Shown here piece after piece: positions 45,561 through 55,166 of a DNA stretch of 64,000 nucleotides. Under the pieces are notes generated by a model, which was not told where the DNA came from, did no database searches, and saw nothing but the letters and a program-made list of their open reading frames with translations. The DNA lies in NCBI GenBank assembly GCA_014799385.1, contig JAAVIC010000009.1:1-64000 (forward strand), read 5' to 3'. Numbering within the stretch: position 1 is the stretch's first letter; every line of letters starts with the position of its first letter. This DNA comes from Oscillospiraceae bacterium (lineage in GTDB: Bacteria > Bacillota > Clostridia > Oscillospirales > Ruminococcaceae). The position numbers were made by a program, and so were the translations under genes.

Positions 45561-47600
45561 ATGGAAAATAAAAAGACCCCCAAGCCAAAGGCGAAAAATC
45601 CCGCGCCCAAGAAAGCTCCGCAGGGAGATATAATTTTCGCGCTGGATATAGGCACGCGGACGGTTATCGGCGTGTTGGCGAAAAAGACCTCTCAGGGCTG
45701 CAAAATCCTTGACGTGGAAAGCGTTACTCACGCAAAGCGTTCTATGGCGGACGGACAGATCGAGGATATAAAGTCCGTTGCCGATGACATCAAACGCGTA
45801 AAGCGCGAGTTGGAAAACCGCAACAAAATCACGCTTTCAAGCGCGTGTATCGCTGCGGCGGGAAGAGCGCTGAAAACGCTGCGCGCTTCGTGGGAATTTA
45901 AGCTGCCGAATAATGCTCCGATTTCGGCAGAAACGCTCCATAATGCCGAGATGGACGCGGTTCGCCGCACCTGTGAGGACTTTATGTCCAAAACAGAATC
46001 CTCCGCGTTTTACTGCGTGGGGCACAGCGTGATTTCGCTGACGCTTGACGGTTTTAAGGTTCAGAACGCCGAAGGACATCGCGGCGAACAATTGGTAACG
46101 GACATCATCGGCGCATTTTTGCCCGTCTATGTGGTGGACAGCTTATGCGCCGCCGTGGATATGGCAAGGCTCTCGGTGACAAGTCTGACGCTGGAGCCGA
46201 TTGCCGCGATGAACGCGGTAGTGCCTACCGAACTTCGGCTGATAAACTGCGCGTTGTGTGACATCGGCGCGGGTACTTCGGACGTTGCGGTATCGCGCGA
46301 TGGCAGCGTTACCGCCTACGGAATGTCAACCACTGCCGGAGACGAAATCACCGAGGCAATTATGAAGGAGCTGTTGGTGGATTTCAACACTGCCGAACGA
46401 ATCAAGACATTCTCCGAAAAGGACATCACCTACACGGATATTCTGCTGATGGAGCACAAAATCACGCGCGACCGTATCGATAAGCTGATTGAACCGTACG
46501 CGCGGGAGCTTGCGAAAACCATCGCGCGGGAGATAATCACCGCGAATGCCGTTCCGCCGCAAGCAGTATTTCTGGTCGGCGGCGGAAGCAAGCTCAAGGG
46601 GCTTTCGGACTATGTTGCCGAGGAACTGAACATAATCCCCTCGCACGTAATTTCGGGTCGGCGCGAGCTGCTGCGCGGAATCATCGCGCCCGAGGATATG
46701 ACGCTCTCTGCGGAACACGCGACTCCCGTGGGAATCGCGTTAAGCGTTGGCGAGGGCGTGTCCTACGACTTCACCACCATCACGATAAACGGCAGAAAGC
46801 TCCGTGCGCCCGACACCAGCCGACTTACGGTATTCGAGCTGCTGAGTTTCGCGAAAATCACCCCCGAGGATATGATTGCGGGAAACGGCAAGTCGATGTC
46901 GTTCACCGTTTCGGGAGAGCGGATCACTCTGCGCGGCGAGCCGCCGCGTGCTGCGGAAATCATCGTGAACGGCAAGCCCGGCTCGCTGAACACGGTAGTT
47001 ACCAAGGGCGATGAAATCACGGTTATCCCCGCAGAAAACGGCGCAGACGCTTCGGCGCATCTGTCGGATTATTTCGATATGGCGGAAATCAAATCGTTTA
47101 CCATCACGCTGTTTGGGAAAAAACAGCGCGCGGGACGGTATATTCTGATGAACGGTCGGGAAATCACCGCCGAGCGCCGAATCCAAGAGGGCGATGAAAT
47201 TTCGCTCGTGGAGACGGAAACGGTCGGAAAACTGCTGACAACGCACGGGATAACCGAAAGCGTTTTGCTGAACTACAAGCCCGCCGCTATGGAATCTTTG
47301 CTTAAAAGCGGCGATATAATCTCCCGCGCGGAAACTTCCGATGAACCGGCTTCGACAAGTGCTCCGACACCTGCTCCCGAAGAGCAAAAACCCGCCAATC
47401 CGCATATCACGGTAAACGGGATAGAGGCGGAGTTCCCTATGCGCGCGGACGGCAATCCGCCGATATTTCTGGACATCGCAACGGCGTTTTCGGACAATCC
47501 CACCGCGCTTTTGGCGAGCGCGAAGACCATCACGATAAACGGTAAAATCGCGCGGTTGGACGAGGAAATACACAACGGAGATGTGATAATCATTGAATAG
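45561..47600 (+). CDS. FtsA-like actin-fold ATPase with C-terminal beta-grasp-like extension
   Basis: 679 residues. Residues 20-400 form an FtsA/MreB-type actin fold: FALDIGTRTVIGVLAKK (phosphate 1), CDIGAGTSDVAVSRDG (phosphate 2) and FLVGGGSKLKGLSDYVAEEL (adenosine motif). The SHS2-like 1C region typical of FtsA lies around 95-190. The remaining 280 residues are unusual: repeats of the type TITINGRKLR...GDEITVIPAENG, with ING and GD turns, look like beta-grasp or ThiS-like modules, plus a Pro/Ala-rich linker near 585. Canonical FtsA is about 420 residues. It may be a divisome-like ATPase with its own adaptor. Confidence 0.78.
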   Translation: MENKKTPKPKAKNPAPKKAPQGDIIFALDIGTRTVIGVLAKKTSQGCKILDVESVTHAKRSMADGQIEDIKSVADDIKRVKRELENRNKITLSSACIAAAGRALKTLRASWEFKLPNNAPISAETLHNAEMDAVRRTCEDFMSKTESSAFYCVGHSVISLTLDGFKVQNAEGHRGEQLVTDIIGAFLPVYVVDSLCAAVDMARLSVTSLTLEPIAAMNAVVPTELRLINCALCDIGAGTSDVAVSRDGSVTAYGMSTTAGDEITEAIMKELLVDFNTAERIKTFSEKDITYTDILLMEHKITRDRIDKLIEPYARELAKTIAREIITANAVPPQAVFLVGGGSKLKGLSDYVAEELNIIPSHVISGRRELLRGIIAPEDMTLSAEHATPVGIALSVGEGVSYDFTTITINGRKLRAPDTSRLTVFELLSFAKITPEDMIAGNGKSMSFTVSGERITLRGEPPRAAEIIVNGKPGSLNTVVTKGDEITVIPAENGADASAHLSDYFDMAEIKSFTITLFGKKQRAGRYILMNGREITAERRIQEGDEISLVETETVGKLLTTHGITESVLLNYKPAAMESLLKSGDIISRAETSDEPASTSAPTPAPEEQKPANPHITVNGIEAEFPMRADGNPPIFLDIATAFSDNPTALLASAKTITINGKIARLDEEIHNGDVIIIE

Positions 47601-49182
47601 ACTTTTACGAGTTTTAACAGTTATTTTGGCGGTATGCATGATGTGCTCCTGCTCGCGCATTCCCGATTATTCGGAAAGCTCCGGGAACTCCGTTTCCTCC
47701 GAATCGGAAAATTCCGGCGGCACGGGCGATAGATTTGCGGAATCGGACGTTCGAGAATTTGACATCAACAAAAAGGAGTTCATTACCAAGCTGAATGCCG
47801 AGGGCGGCTCACATAACGGGACAGTTGCCGAGGACGGCGAGTTTGACGGCAAGGGCTATCTTAAACTGCGCGAAAAGGGAGCTTTGAAGCACATCATCAA
47901 TGTCAACACCTCTCAGCACTATCGGATCATCATCGCGGCGCGGTCGGAAACCGGCGCGGCAATCACGCTTAAAATCAGCGATAAGGTGTGCGGTGCGTAC
48001 TACATCCCGAAATACCAAGCCGCTAATGATGAGGATTCCGAAAGCGGGTTTAAGTTTGAGTACTACGCGGTGGACCATCAGTATCTCACTGCGGGACAGA
48101 ACGTAGTGCAATTCACCGTGGAGAGCGGAACAGCCGATATTGACTACATTGTTGCCGAAAGCTCCGATGTGGTGGACAACGCGTGCTATAACGCGGGTTC
48201 GGGATTCGCGAATCCGAATGTTTCACTTCGGACGGCAGGGGCAATGCGTTATTTTTCGGATATTTACGGAGAACAAACTCTCACCGCTCAGAACGTCACG
48301 TTTGGAACGAACACCGAGCTTAACGCGGTTTACAGGGCAACGGGCAGATACCCCGCAATTCGGATAAGCGAGCTTGCGGACGCATTTGAAGATGAGGATG
48401 TTACCAAATCCGAAACGGAGCTTGCGGTGAAATTCGGAAAGGACGGCGGACTACTGTCATATGTGTGGCACTGGTATTCCCCGAACATCAAGCACTCCGT
48501 CAACATCGGGGCTTTTGATTTGACAGCGGCATTTGAGGAACAACGCCCCGAGGAAGTTGCTCTGTTTGACGAGGACGAGATGAACGCGCAGATAAACGCG
48601 GGATTTTTACCGGGAGAAATGGTTTCCCTTATCAATGACGCGGACAAGCTGGCGGAGATTCTCAAGCCGCTTTCCGACGCGGATATTCCCGTGCTGTTTC
48701 AGCCGATTCCAGACGCGGATTCGGGACTGTACTGGTGGGGCGAAAGCTCGGAAAATTACGTTCTGTTGTGGAGATTTCTGTTCAACAGGCTGTGCTCTTA
48801 TCACAAGCTGAAAAACCTTATCTGGGTGTGGAACGGCTCTTCCGAGGATTATTTCCCCGGAACTCGGTATGTTGACATCGGCGGACAGAGCTTTTACGAA
48901 AACTCCAACTCCTCGTTTGCGGGGAGATTCGGCGAGATTTACGAAACCTTGCCCACGACAAAAATGCTTGGCATTACGTTCTGTGACGTTCTGCCAAGCA
49001 TCGACTATATGAGCCGCGACAACGCGTTGTGGCTGTTCGCTGCCGCGGGGAACGGAAGCTATACCGTAAAGCCGAGCGGAGAGCTGTCCGAAACGTTCAA
49101 CAAGGCGACCTCGCTGCATTATTTTTACAACAACCGCCGTACCGTTACAATGGACGAGCTGCCCGACTTTTCGACTTTATAA
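47593..49182 (+). CDS. GH26-like secreted lipoprotein, probably inactive
   Basis: 529 residues. The start is TTG 47593, overlapping the FtsA-like stop. Signal peptide with lipobox-like CMMCSCS (Cys about 18-20), a Ser-rich linker, a CBM35-like module (about 75-200) and a GH26-type domain (about 205-520: GLLSYVWHWYSPN, VLFQPIPDADSGLYWWGE, LIWVWNGSSEDYFPGTRYVDI, KMLGITFCDVLPS). In GH26 mannanases the acid/base sits in FRPxHE and the nucleophile in a TE motif. Here they read QPIPD and ITFCD, so both glutamates seem absent. It may bind rather than cleave beta-mannan. Confidence 0.7.
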   Translation: MNRLLRVLTVILAVCMMCSCSRIPDYSESSGNSVSSESENSGGTGDRFAESDVREFDINKKEFITKLNAEGGSHNGTVAEDGEFDGKGYLKLREKGALKHIINVNTSQHYRIIIAARSETGAAITLKISDKVCGAYYIPKYQAANDEDSESGFKFEYYAVDHQYLTAGQNVVQFTVESGTADIDYIVAESSDVVDNACYNAGSGFANPNVSLRTAGAMRYFSDIYGEQTLTAQNVTFGTNTELNAVYRATGRYPAIRISELADAFEDEDVTKSETELAVKFGKDGGLLSYVWHWYSPNIKHSVNIGAFDLTAAFEEQRPEEVALFDEDEMNAQINAGFLPGEMVSLINDADKLAEILKPLSDADIPVLFQPIPDADSGLYWWGESSENYVLLWRFLFNRLCSYHKLKNLIWVWNGSSEDYFPGTRYVDIGGQSFYENSNSSFAGRFGEIYETLPTTKMLGITFCDVLPSIDYMSRDNALWLFAAAGNGSYTVKPSGELSETFNKATSLHYFYNNRRTVTMDELPDFSTL

Positions 49183-49185
49183 CCG

Positions 49186-51270
49186 TTATTCAACGGATTC
49201 CGCCGCGATTTGGGCAATGAGATTCAGAGCGTGTTTTTCGTCTGCGGGTGGGATAAAGTAGTTGACCTCGTTTTCGGCATTAATATTTATAATCACATCA
49301 TCAATACTACTCTCATTGTCACTTTGCTGATGGACTTTCATAAGCCCCAGCAGCTCCTTGACTTTCGGTTTTTCCATATCCTGTTCGCGGATAGTAACAC
49401 CAAAATCGAGAATCGTTTTCATTGTGTATGTTGTGGAATCAATCTGTATTTTTTCATCCAAATAGCAATTAATATACATCACTGTGGCATCGGGATCTTT
49501 CTCGATGTCATTGTTGTATTCGCGGATAAGACGAATGGTGTTTTCATAGCTGCTCTGAATCGGATATGAAACGGAGGATTCCTCGAATGTGACATCCGCA
49601 GTGCCAATCGTGGCGGCATTCGCGTCATAATGGTCAATAATATCCTGTTTAAGCGTTTGCGTGAACTCGCCCAGCCGCTCGGTCGGAACGGAAACCTTAT
49701 TGAAAATCTCCGCGACTCCCGTTTCGGCACTCAACGCGTTTCCGTTTAGCAGCTCGGCGGATTTTTTGGGGTAGAACGATAAATTCAAAACATTTTTTGA
49801 GAGTGTATTTATAGTTGAAAAACTTTGTTTATACCCATAGTTATTGACGCCATACCCGCGAATTACATCATCCCCACCCGCGGTTATGTAGCTGATAATA
49901 AACCCCAAGTAAATGTTGTGATCGTCTTTGTAGCCGCACATATACTCGCTCCAATTGGATACGCTCTTATTGTGGACTTCCAAAAACTCGGAGATTTCCT
50001 CGGGAGAGGTAAGCTCCAGCTCACGGAGGGTGAAGTTGTTATCATAAAACTCGATTCTCATGCTTTTCACATCTTTGGGAATATTGATCAATCCAAACGC
50101 GCCCGTCTTTGAAATGAGGAACATCAATCCGATACTGCAAGCCGCCGTTGCCGCCCAACGTATCGCTGCTTTCGGGAGCTGACGCGCTTTTGGTCTGCGG
50201 ACAACCTCGAAAATCACTGCGATTACCAGCGAAACGCCAAGCCCTATGGGGATTATCAGCCCTCTGTTGGAATCTCGGAACGCGCTTGCGACAATAAAGA
50301 ACCCGCCGAGGGACATAATTATTGCGATCACATGGAAATAAACAGGCTTTACGAACATTCTGCCTACGTTCTCTTGCTTGCGGCTCTTTCCGGCGAAATA
50401 CGCGAGAGCGAGTATCAAAACCGCCGCGATAATCAAAATCACAATACTTACCGGGGAGAAAACCGCGAACTCCAGCTCCGAAAGCTCCATGATAAGCTTT
50501 TCGTTACGCTCGTCAATCATCATTGCCAGAGCCTCAATTAAATCGCTGAAGAACAATCCCACCGGCATACAGAGCTGTTGAGCCTGATTTACAAGAGTAT
50601 CGCTTACTCCGACAGCCTCAAGGGTGATGAATTTCGAGAGTGAGATTCCAAGTATCGGAATTGACGCGAACGAAATCACCGAGAATATAATCACCGAGGA
50701 GATTCTGCCGCAGCAAGCCGCCGCGAGAGAGGTAAGAAGATAGACGAACAAATACGCGAAAAACAGCGCAAGCGCAAACCCCAAAAAGAACGGCATTATA
50801 TTGATATGTTTTTCGTCTATGGTCACGGCGTTCAGCTTGTTCTGGGCTATGGCGGTGAGGATAATTCCAATCAGCGCGCACGGGATAAACGTTCCCACGC
50901 ATGGAATAAATCCGCCGAGGAAATCTCCCCAGAAACGCTGTTTGTAAGTCAATGCCAGCACGCCCAACGTATCCACACACTCTTTCTTACAAAAGTAATT
51001 GTAAGAGCTTACCGCGCAGACCATTGTGAAAGCCAGACCGATAAACGCGGCAAGCGAGCCGAACAACGTAACGTATAACATCGCGTTATAGTTCAGCGCG
51101 CCGCCGGAACCCGCCAGGCGGTCAGCGCGGAAAAGCATCAGCAGACCCTGAAGCGGCAGCACCAGAAAGTTCATAACAAGCCCGACAACCAGGAAGCCCT
51201 TCATACGTCCGAGGCGATACCGCAGATACGCGCCAAAATAGCTTTTTTTACATAAGTTTGCTTCGGTCAT
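49186..51270 (-). CDS. ABC transporter permease, second subunit (large exporter type)
   Basis: 694-residue polytopic membrane protein: six N-terminal membrane segments, then more, and a long C-terminal soluble part. It is a paralogue of the permease at 52170 (similar FKYY/YNYF, then CVDTLGVLALTYKQRFWGDFLGG vs MDTLGCLPITYRERFWGDYLSG motif). Start overlaps the ATPase gene by 23 bases. Its stop is only 3 bases from the stop of the GH26-like gene on the other strand, with no terminator between. Substrate unknown; such GntR-regulated systems often respond to cell-envelope antibiotics. Confidence 0.78.
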   Translation of the reverse strand: MTEANLCKKSYFGAYLRYRLGRMKGFLVVGLVMNFLVLPLQGLLMLFRADRLAGSGGALNYNAMLYVTLFGSLAAFIGLAFTMVCAVSSYNYFCKKECVDTLGVLALTYKQRFWGDFLGGFIPCVGTFIPCALIGIILTAIAQNKLNAVTIDEKHINIMPFFLGFALALFFAYLFVYLLTSLAAACCGRISSVIIFSVISFASIPILGISLSKFITLEAVGVSDTLVNQAQQLCMPVGLFFSDLIEALAMMIDERNEKLIMELSELEFAVFSPVSIVILIIAAVLILALAYFAGKSRKQENVGRMFVKPVYFHVIAIIMSLGGFFIVASAFRDSNRGLIIPIGLGVSLVIAVIFEVVRRPKARQLPKAAIRWAATAACSIGLMFLISKTGAFGLINIPKDVKSMRIEFYDNNFTLRELELTSPEEISEFLEVHNKSVSNWSEYMCGYKDDHNIYLGFIISYITAGGDDVIRGYGVNNYGYKQSFSTINTLSKNVLNLSFYPKKSAELLNGNALSAETGVAEIFNKVSVPTERLGEFTQTLKQDIIDHYDANAATIGTADVTFEESSVSYPIQSSYENTIRLIREYNNDIEKDPDATVMYINCYLDEKIQIDSTTYTMKTILDFGVTIREQDMEKPKVKELLGLMKVHQQSDNESSIDDVIININAENEVNYFIPPADEKHALNLIAQIAAESVE

Positions 51271-52153
51271 AGTTCAGCGCCTCCATTTCATAAACGAATA
51301 TCTCCTCCAGCGACAGCGGAATAAGGTCGCAAAATGCGGGATTTTTCCCTCGTACAACCGCCATACTCTCGTCCGCATCGCCCTTTACGATTATGTTTGT
51401 AAGCCCGTTCACCTGCTCGATAAGCAGAACGTCCAATTCGGGGAAGTCCTCCTTGACGGACGGATTTTCCGACTCCGCGAAGCTGCATTGCAGCTTGTGA
51501 ATATCTCCCTTAAGCTCGGAAAGCTCACGCGTAAAGACGATTTTTCCATCGTGGAGAAGTCCCACCGTATCGCAGAACTGCTCTATTTCGTTGAGGTTGT
51601 GCGAGGACACGACAACCGTCATATCGTTGTCGCACATCGCGTCGATTATCATCTTTTTAACGGCGATTCTCATTGAGGGGTCAAGACCGTCAAACGCCTC
51701 GTCCAACAGAAGATAATCGGGTGTGGACGAAATTCCGCAGATAACCGCTGCTTGACGTTTCATACCCTTTGAGAATCCACCAAGTTTTTTGTTCATAGGC
51801 AGACCCACTATTGCGTGCAGCCGCTCGAACGTTTCTTCGGAAAACCGAGGGTAAAAAGCCTTGTAGAACGCTTTCATCTGCTTGATGGTCATATTGTTGA
51901 ATTGGGCGGTTTCGTCACTGATAAGCAGCATTCTCTGCTTTACGACAACGTTATCGTAAACGGGCTGACCCTCAATTGTGACAGAGCCGCTGTCCTGGCG
52001 GTAAACTCCCGCCAGCATACGCAGCAGCGTGGACTTGCCCGCGCCGTTCGTGCCGAGCAATCCGTAAGCCGAACCGCGGCGAATCTCCAGTGAGAAATCG
52101 TCAAGCGCGGTGAAATTATCGTATTTTTTGGTTACATTTTCAAACTTAATCAT
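51248..52153 (-). CDS. ABC transporter ATPase
   Basis: 301 residues. Walker A GTNGAGKSTLLRM (residues 34-46), Q-loop region LLISDETAQF, signature GGFSKGMKRQ (about 127-136), Walker B YLLLDEAFDGLD (about 148-159), followed by VVVSSHNLNEIEQFCD with the switch histidine. The C-terminal 80 residues are an extra domain typical of exporter ATPases such as YtrB. It sits between two paralogous permeases and completes a drug- or peptide-type exporter. Confidence 0.93.
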   Translation of the reverse strand: MIKFENVTKKYDNFTALDDFSLEIRRGSAYGLLGTNGAGKSTLLRMLAGVYRQDSGSVTIEGQPVYDNVVVKQRMLLISDETAQFNNMTIKQMKAFYKAFYPRFSEETFERLHAIVGLPMNKKLGGFSKGMKRQAAVICGISSTPDYLLLDEAFDGLDPSMRIAVKKMIIDAMCDNDMTVVVSSHNLNEIEQFCDTVGLLHDGKIVFTRELSELKGDIHKLQCSFAESENPSVKEDFPELDVLLIEQVNGLTNIIVKGDADESMAVVRGKNPAFCDLIPLSLEEIFVYEMEALNYDRSKLM

Positions 52154-52169
52154 AGTCTTGTTCCTTTCT

Positions 52170-54332
52170 TCACATTTCCGCCACTTGCTCGGCGATAAGG
52201 TTCATCATAGCCTTGAGAGCCGCGTCTTGATTTTCCTTGGGAATGTAGAATGACTCATCGTCAACATACCATTCGGTTTCAGCATCGAGTGTGCTAATAT
52301 AGAAATATGCGTCGTCGACTTGAATAGACCCGCTTACGAAATAGGACATAAGTTCCTTTGCGTATTTACTGTCGGAATCGGAGCGGAATTTCACTGTTGC
52401 GCTCGTAACTGCGGGCGAGGGTTCGCTTTCATCGGCACGGAAAAAATGATAGCTGACTCGGTAGAGTTTAACCTTATCCGCAGGAGCGTTGGGGTCTTCC
52501 GACTTTTTCTCGATATAGTTATCGGGGTTATTGAGGAACTCAATCGTGCGGGTGTATGTTTTAGAGATAAACCAATGTGTTTTGAAATACATGTCATAGT
52601 CATCTATTGATTCATCTTCATCGCCCTTCGGCAATGTCGCGGATAATATACCAATGTCGCCGTGGTCGCTTTCGCTGTTGATTATATCGTATTTAAGCCG
52701 CTCCACAAGCTCGGGAATTTTGCTGTCTTTGATATTCCCGGCATTCTCATTCTGAGGGTTTCGGTAATCGTCATACGGGGTGAATGTCATCTTAATTCCC
52801 GTCAGGTCGTCACGGTTCAGCACACCAAGCAGTCCAATCTCATATGTCGGCTGCTTTTTGATTTCATCCACAATGTCACTGCGCAGACTATCATCGTTAA
52901 TTCGGTAATATCTCGTAACGGTTTTTCCGTTTTTCAGACTATAAGTAAAGTCCAACTCATTATCGTTTGTAACACCCGAGCCGGTAGAGGTCTTGTCATA
53001 ATTATCAATCAAGCGTTGATTCTCGGCAAGAATCGCGGAGATCGCATTTTCCGCGCGGTATGTAATCGTTCCCACACCGCCGTTGTTTCCGAAGTCGCGG
53101 CTTTCTATGGTGATTTCCTCAATGTCATTTTGGTTCGGAAGATGAGTTCCTATGCCAAATCCGTGTGTTTGCATCGCAATAATCAGAAATCCAAATCCGA
53201 CAACCGCCACGCAAGCGTAACGAATCAGCGATTTCCATATTGTCTTGAAATTGCGGTATTGAATCAACTCCAGAATCAGATAGAACACTAATGCAATTAC
53301 AGCCCCGATAATGACTTTTGTCAAATCAATGCCCAAAATTCTGTTCGTGGAGAAATACACTCCGATTACCGCCAGTACCATTAACAGCGTAAGAATGTGA
53401 TACATAGCGTCCACAACAAAGCTGTTTCCGACGCGTTCGGTTTTGCGGCGCTTGCCGATAAAGTACGCGGCGGCAATCATCGCCGCAATGAAGAGCAGCG
53501 ACACGATTACCATCGCGGCATTCGGTATCACCGTAAATTTACTTTCGGAATAGTAACCGATATTGCGCAAATCATACGTCAGGTAAATGAACGTTCCCAC
53601 CGGCGGAAAACAAGACAGAATCGTGTTGATATACTGCTCGGGAAGAATTCCTTTTGTGTTGTTCAACGTAAACATTCCGTACAAGGCGATAACCGCCGGG
53701 ATTATCGGAAGCGCGATCACCGAGTACAAAGCCGAGCTGCCCGCCTTACCGCAGCACGATACGACAAGTGTTGTAATCGAATACGCAGCAACAATTATAA
53801 TAAGCATAACGAAGTACATTCTTATGCCAAACATCAGAAAACTCTTATCGGAATTGTCCAGCGTTGACATAGCCTTGCCGATGTCTTTCACCCTATTTAT
53901 GATGGGCTGTGCCATCACGAGAGGGATTCCGCCGATTGCTGCCATCACGGAAAATGGCGCGACTATTGCCGCAAGTCCGCTCAGATAGTCACCCCAGAAC
54001 CGCTCTCTGTATGTAATCGGCAGGCAGCCCAGCGTATCCATAGAGCTGCGCGAACGGTAGTACTTGAAGCTCACGATTGGCGTGACAAGCGCAAGCACCG
54101 TTATTCCCACGAGACCGCCGAACATTGCCAAAAAAGGCAGCGATCCGTCACCGGAGATGTCGTTGTTCAACTCCAGACCTTTCAGATACGATAAGGTGAT
54201 GATTCCGCTGAGCGTACAGGTGATAAATCCCAGAACTGCGGAAGCGATGCCAATACCGAGCGTTCCGCGCAGCTTGTAAAAGAAATACTCGCGGAAAAAG
54301 CTCCGTTTTAACGCGGATTTTTCGGTTTCCAT
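52170..54332 (-). CDS. ABC transporter permease, first subunit (large exporter type)
   Basis: 720 residues. At least six N-terminal membrane segments (IASAVLGFITCTLSGIITL, MFGGLVGITVLALVTPIV and so on), a tail of further segments (about 300-400) and an extracytoplasmic or cytoplasmic soluble region of about 300 residues. It pairs with the second permease at 49186 through the ATPase at 51248. It starts 12 bases after the GntR gene stop, so all four genes form one operon under the promoter at 54757-54785. The large soluble domain is unusual for simple YtrCD permeases. Confidence 0.8.
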   Translation of the reverse strand: METEKSALKRSFFREYFFYKLRGTLGIGIASAVLGFITCTLSGIITLSYLKGLELNNDISGDGSLPFLAMFGGLVGITVLALVTPIVSFKYYRSRSSMDTLGCLPITYRERFWGDYLSGLAAIVAPFSVMAAIGGIPLVMAQPIINRVKDIGKAMSTLDNSDKSFLMFGIRMYFVMLIIIVAAYSITTLVVSCCGKAGSSALYSVIALPIIPAVIALYGMFTLNNTKGILPEQYINTILSCFPPVGTFIYLTYDLRNIGYYSESKFTVIPNAAMVIVSLLFIAAMIAAAYFIGKRRKTERVGNSFVVDAMYHILTLLMVLAVIGVYFSTNRILGIDLTKVIIGAVIALVFYLILELIQYRNFKTIWKSLIRYACVAVVGFGFLIIAMQTHGFGIGTHLPNQNDIEEITIESRDFGNNGGVGTITYRAENAISAILAENQRLIDNYDKTSTGSGVTNDNELDFTYSLKNGKTVTRYYRINDDSLRSDIVDEIKKQPTYEIGLLGVLNRDDLTGIKMTFTPYDDYRNPQNENAGNIKDSKIPELVERLKYDIINSESDHGDIGILSATLPKGDEDESIDDYDMYFKTHWFISKTYTRTIEFLNNPDNYIEKKSEDPNAPADKVKLYRVSYHFFRADESEPSPAVTSATVKFRSDSDSKYAKELMSYFVSGSIQVDDAYFYISTLDAETEWYVDDESFYIPKENQDAALKAMMNLIAEQVAEM

Positions 54333-54343
54333 AAAAATACCCC

Positions 54344-54697
54344 CTAAATATTTTTGATAATTTCGTTAAGGTCGTCCTTGGACAGACCCAGTTTCAGCGC
54401 GTTCTGAACAGCCTCGGTGAACTCCTCGGAGGTTTTCGCCCGCACCTTGTCGATGTAGTCCTTTTTCATTGCCACATAGCTCCCCTTTGACGGAATTGAG
54501 TAGATCAGCCCCAACGCCTCAAGGTTCGCGTATGTTCTCTGGACCGTATTCGGATTTATCGAAAGCTGCCTTGCTATCTCCCGAACGGCGGGCAGCTTTT
54601 CGCCTTCGGTCATTTCTCCGCTTAAAATAAGCTCTGTAATGCGGCGTTCGAGCTGCTCGTAAACCGGCGCGCCGCCTTCCAATCGCATTGTAAACAA
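54344..54697 (-). CDS. GntR-family regulator (YtrA subfamily)
   Basis: About 117 residues. Winged helix of GntR type: APVYEQLERRITELILSGEMTEGEKLPAVREIARQLSINPNTVQRTYANLEALGLI (about 9-65), then SKGSYV. The C-terminal helical part (about 75-117) is short, which assigns it to YtrA-type repressors that control linked ABC exporters. Start: TTG 54697 has AAAGAGG at 7-base spacing; ATG 54703 is too close and the frame from 54727 lacks a binding site. An inverted repeat just after the -10 box is the likely operator. Confidence 0.85.
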   Translation of the reverse strand: MFTMRLEGGAPVYEQLERRITELILSGEMTEGEKLPAVREIARQLSINPNTVQRTYANLEALGLIYSIPSKGSYVAMKKDYIDKVRAKTSEEFTEAVQNALKLGLSKDDLNEIIKNI

Positions 54698-54727
54698 TTC
54701 CATTCCTCTTTCGTCTGTATATCTCAA

Positions 54728-54754
54728 AACTGTATTAACTGAATTAGTACAGTT
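54728..54754 (-). promoter_or_regulatory. Candidate GntR operator
   Basis: AACTGTA (54728-54734) and TACAGTT (54748-54754) are perfect inverted half-sites with a 13-base spacer just downstream of the -10 box, a position suited to repression. Confidence 0.65.
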
Positions 54755-54756
54755 GT

Positions 54757-54785
54757 ATTATAACACATACTTTCCGATTTGTCAA
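54757..54785 (-). promoter_or_regulatory. Strong sigma-A promoter of the GntR-ABC operon
   Basis: Minus strand TTGACA (54780-54785), 17-base spacer, TATAAT (54757-54762), both perfect. Confidence 0.88.
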
Positions 54786-54848
54786 GGGGGTAATTAAAAA
54801 TTTTGCAAAAAAATTGCGCCCCGTTTGGGAGCGAATTTGAAATATGTA

Positions 54849-54877
54849 TTGACATTTGCAGCAAATTTTGATATAAT
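54849..54877 (+). promoter_or_regulatory. Strong sigma-A promoter of the toxin-antitoxin pair
   Basis: TTGACA (54849-54854), 17-base spacer, TATAAT (54872-54877), 29 bases before the antitoxin ATG. Confidence 0.85.
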
Positions 54878-54905
54878 ATATATACAAACGGAAAGGGGTG
54901 TTATT

Positions 54906-55166
54906 ATGGCACAGACAAGTATTAATATCAGAATTGATGAAGATCTTAAAAGAGAATTTGACAATTTCTGTTCGGATGTCGGAATGTCCATGACAACAGC
55001 GTTTTGCTTGTTTGCAAAGACTGTTGTCCGCAGACATAGCATACCTTTTGAAATAACTAACCTTGACGAAAATGGTTTTACTCCCGCGGAAGCCGCGGAG
55101 CTTAAAAGCCGGGTTGAGGATATGAAATTGGAAAAAGGAAAGGAACACAAGCTGATTGACATATGA
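54906..55166 (+). CDS. RelB/DinJ-family antitoxin
   Basis: 86 residues beginning MAQTSINIRIDEDLKREFDNFCSDVGMSMTTAFCLFAKT, the ribbon-helix-helix domain of the RelB/DinJ family: a beta strand for DNA binding, then two helices. The C-terminal acidic and lysine-rich tail would wrap the toxin. It neutralises the YoeB-type toxin encoded downstream and represses the operon. The ATG at 54906 has AAAGGGGTGTT ahead of it; the open frame upstream spans the promoter and is not real. Its stop overlaps the toxin start (ATGA). Confidence 0.9.
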   Translation: MAQTSINIRIDEDLKREFDNFCSDVGMSMTTAFCLFAKTVVRRHSIPFEITNLDENGFTPAEAAELKSRVEDMKLEKGKEHKLIDI

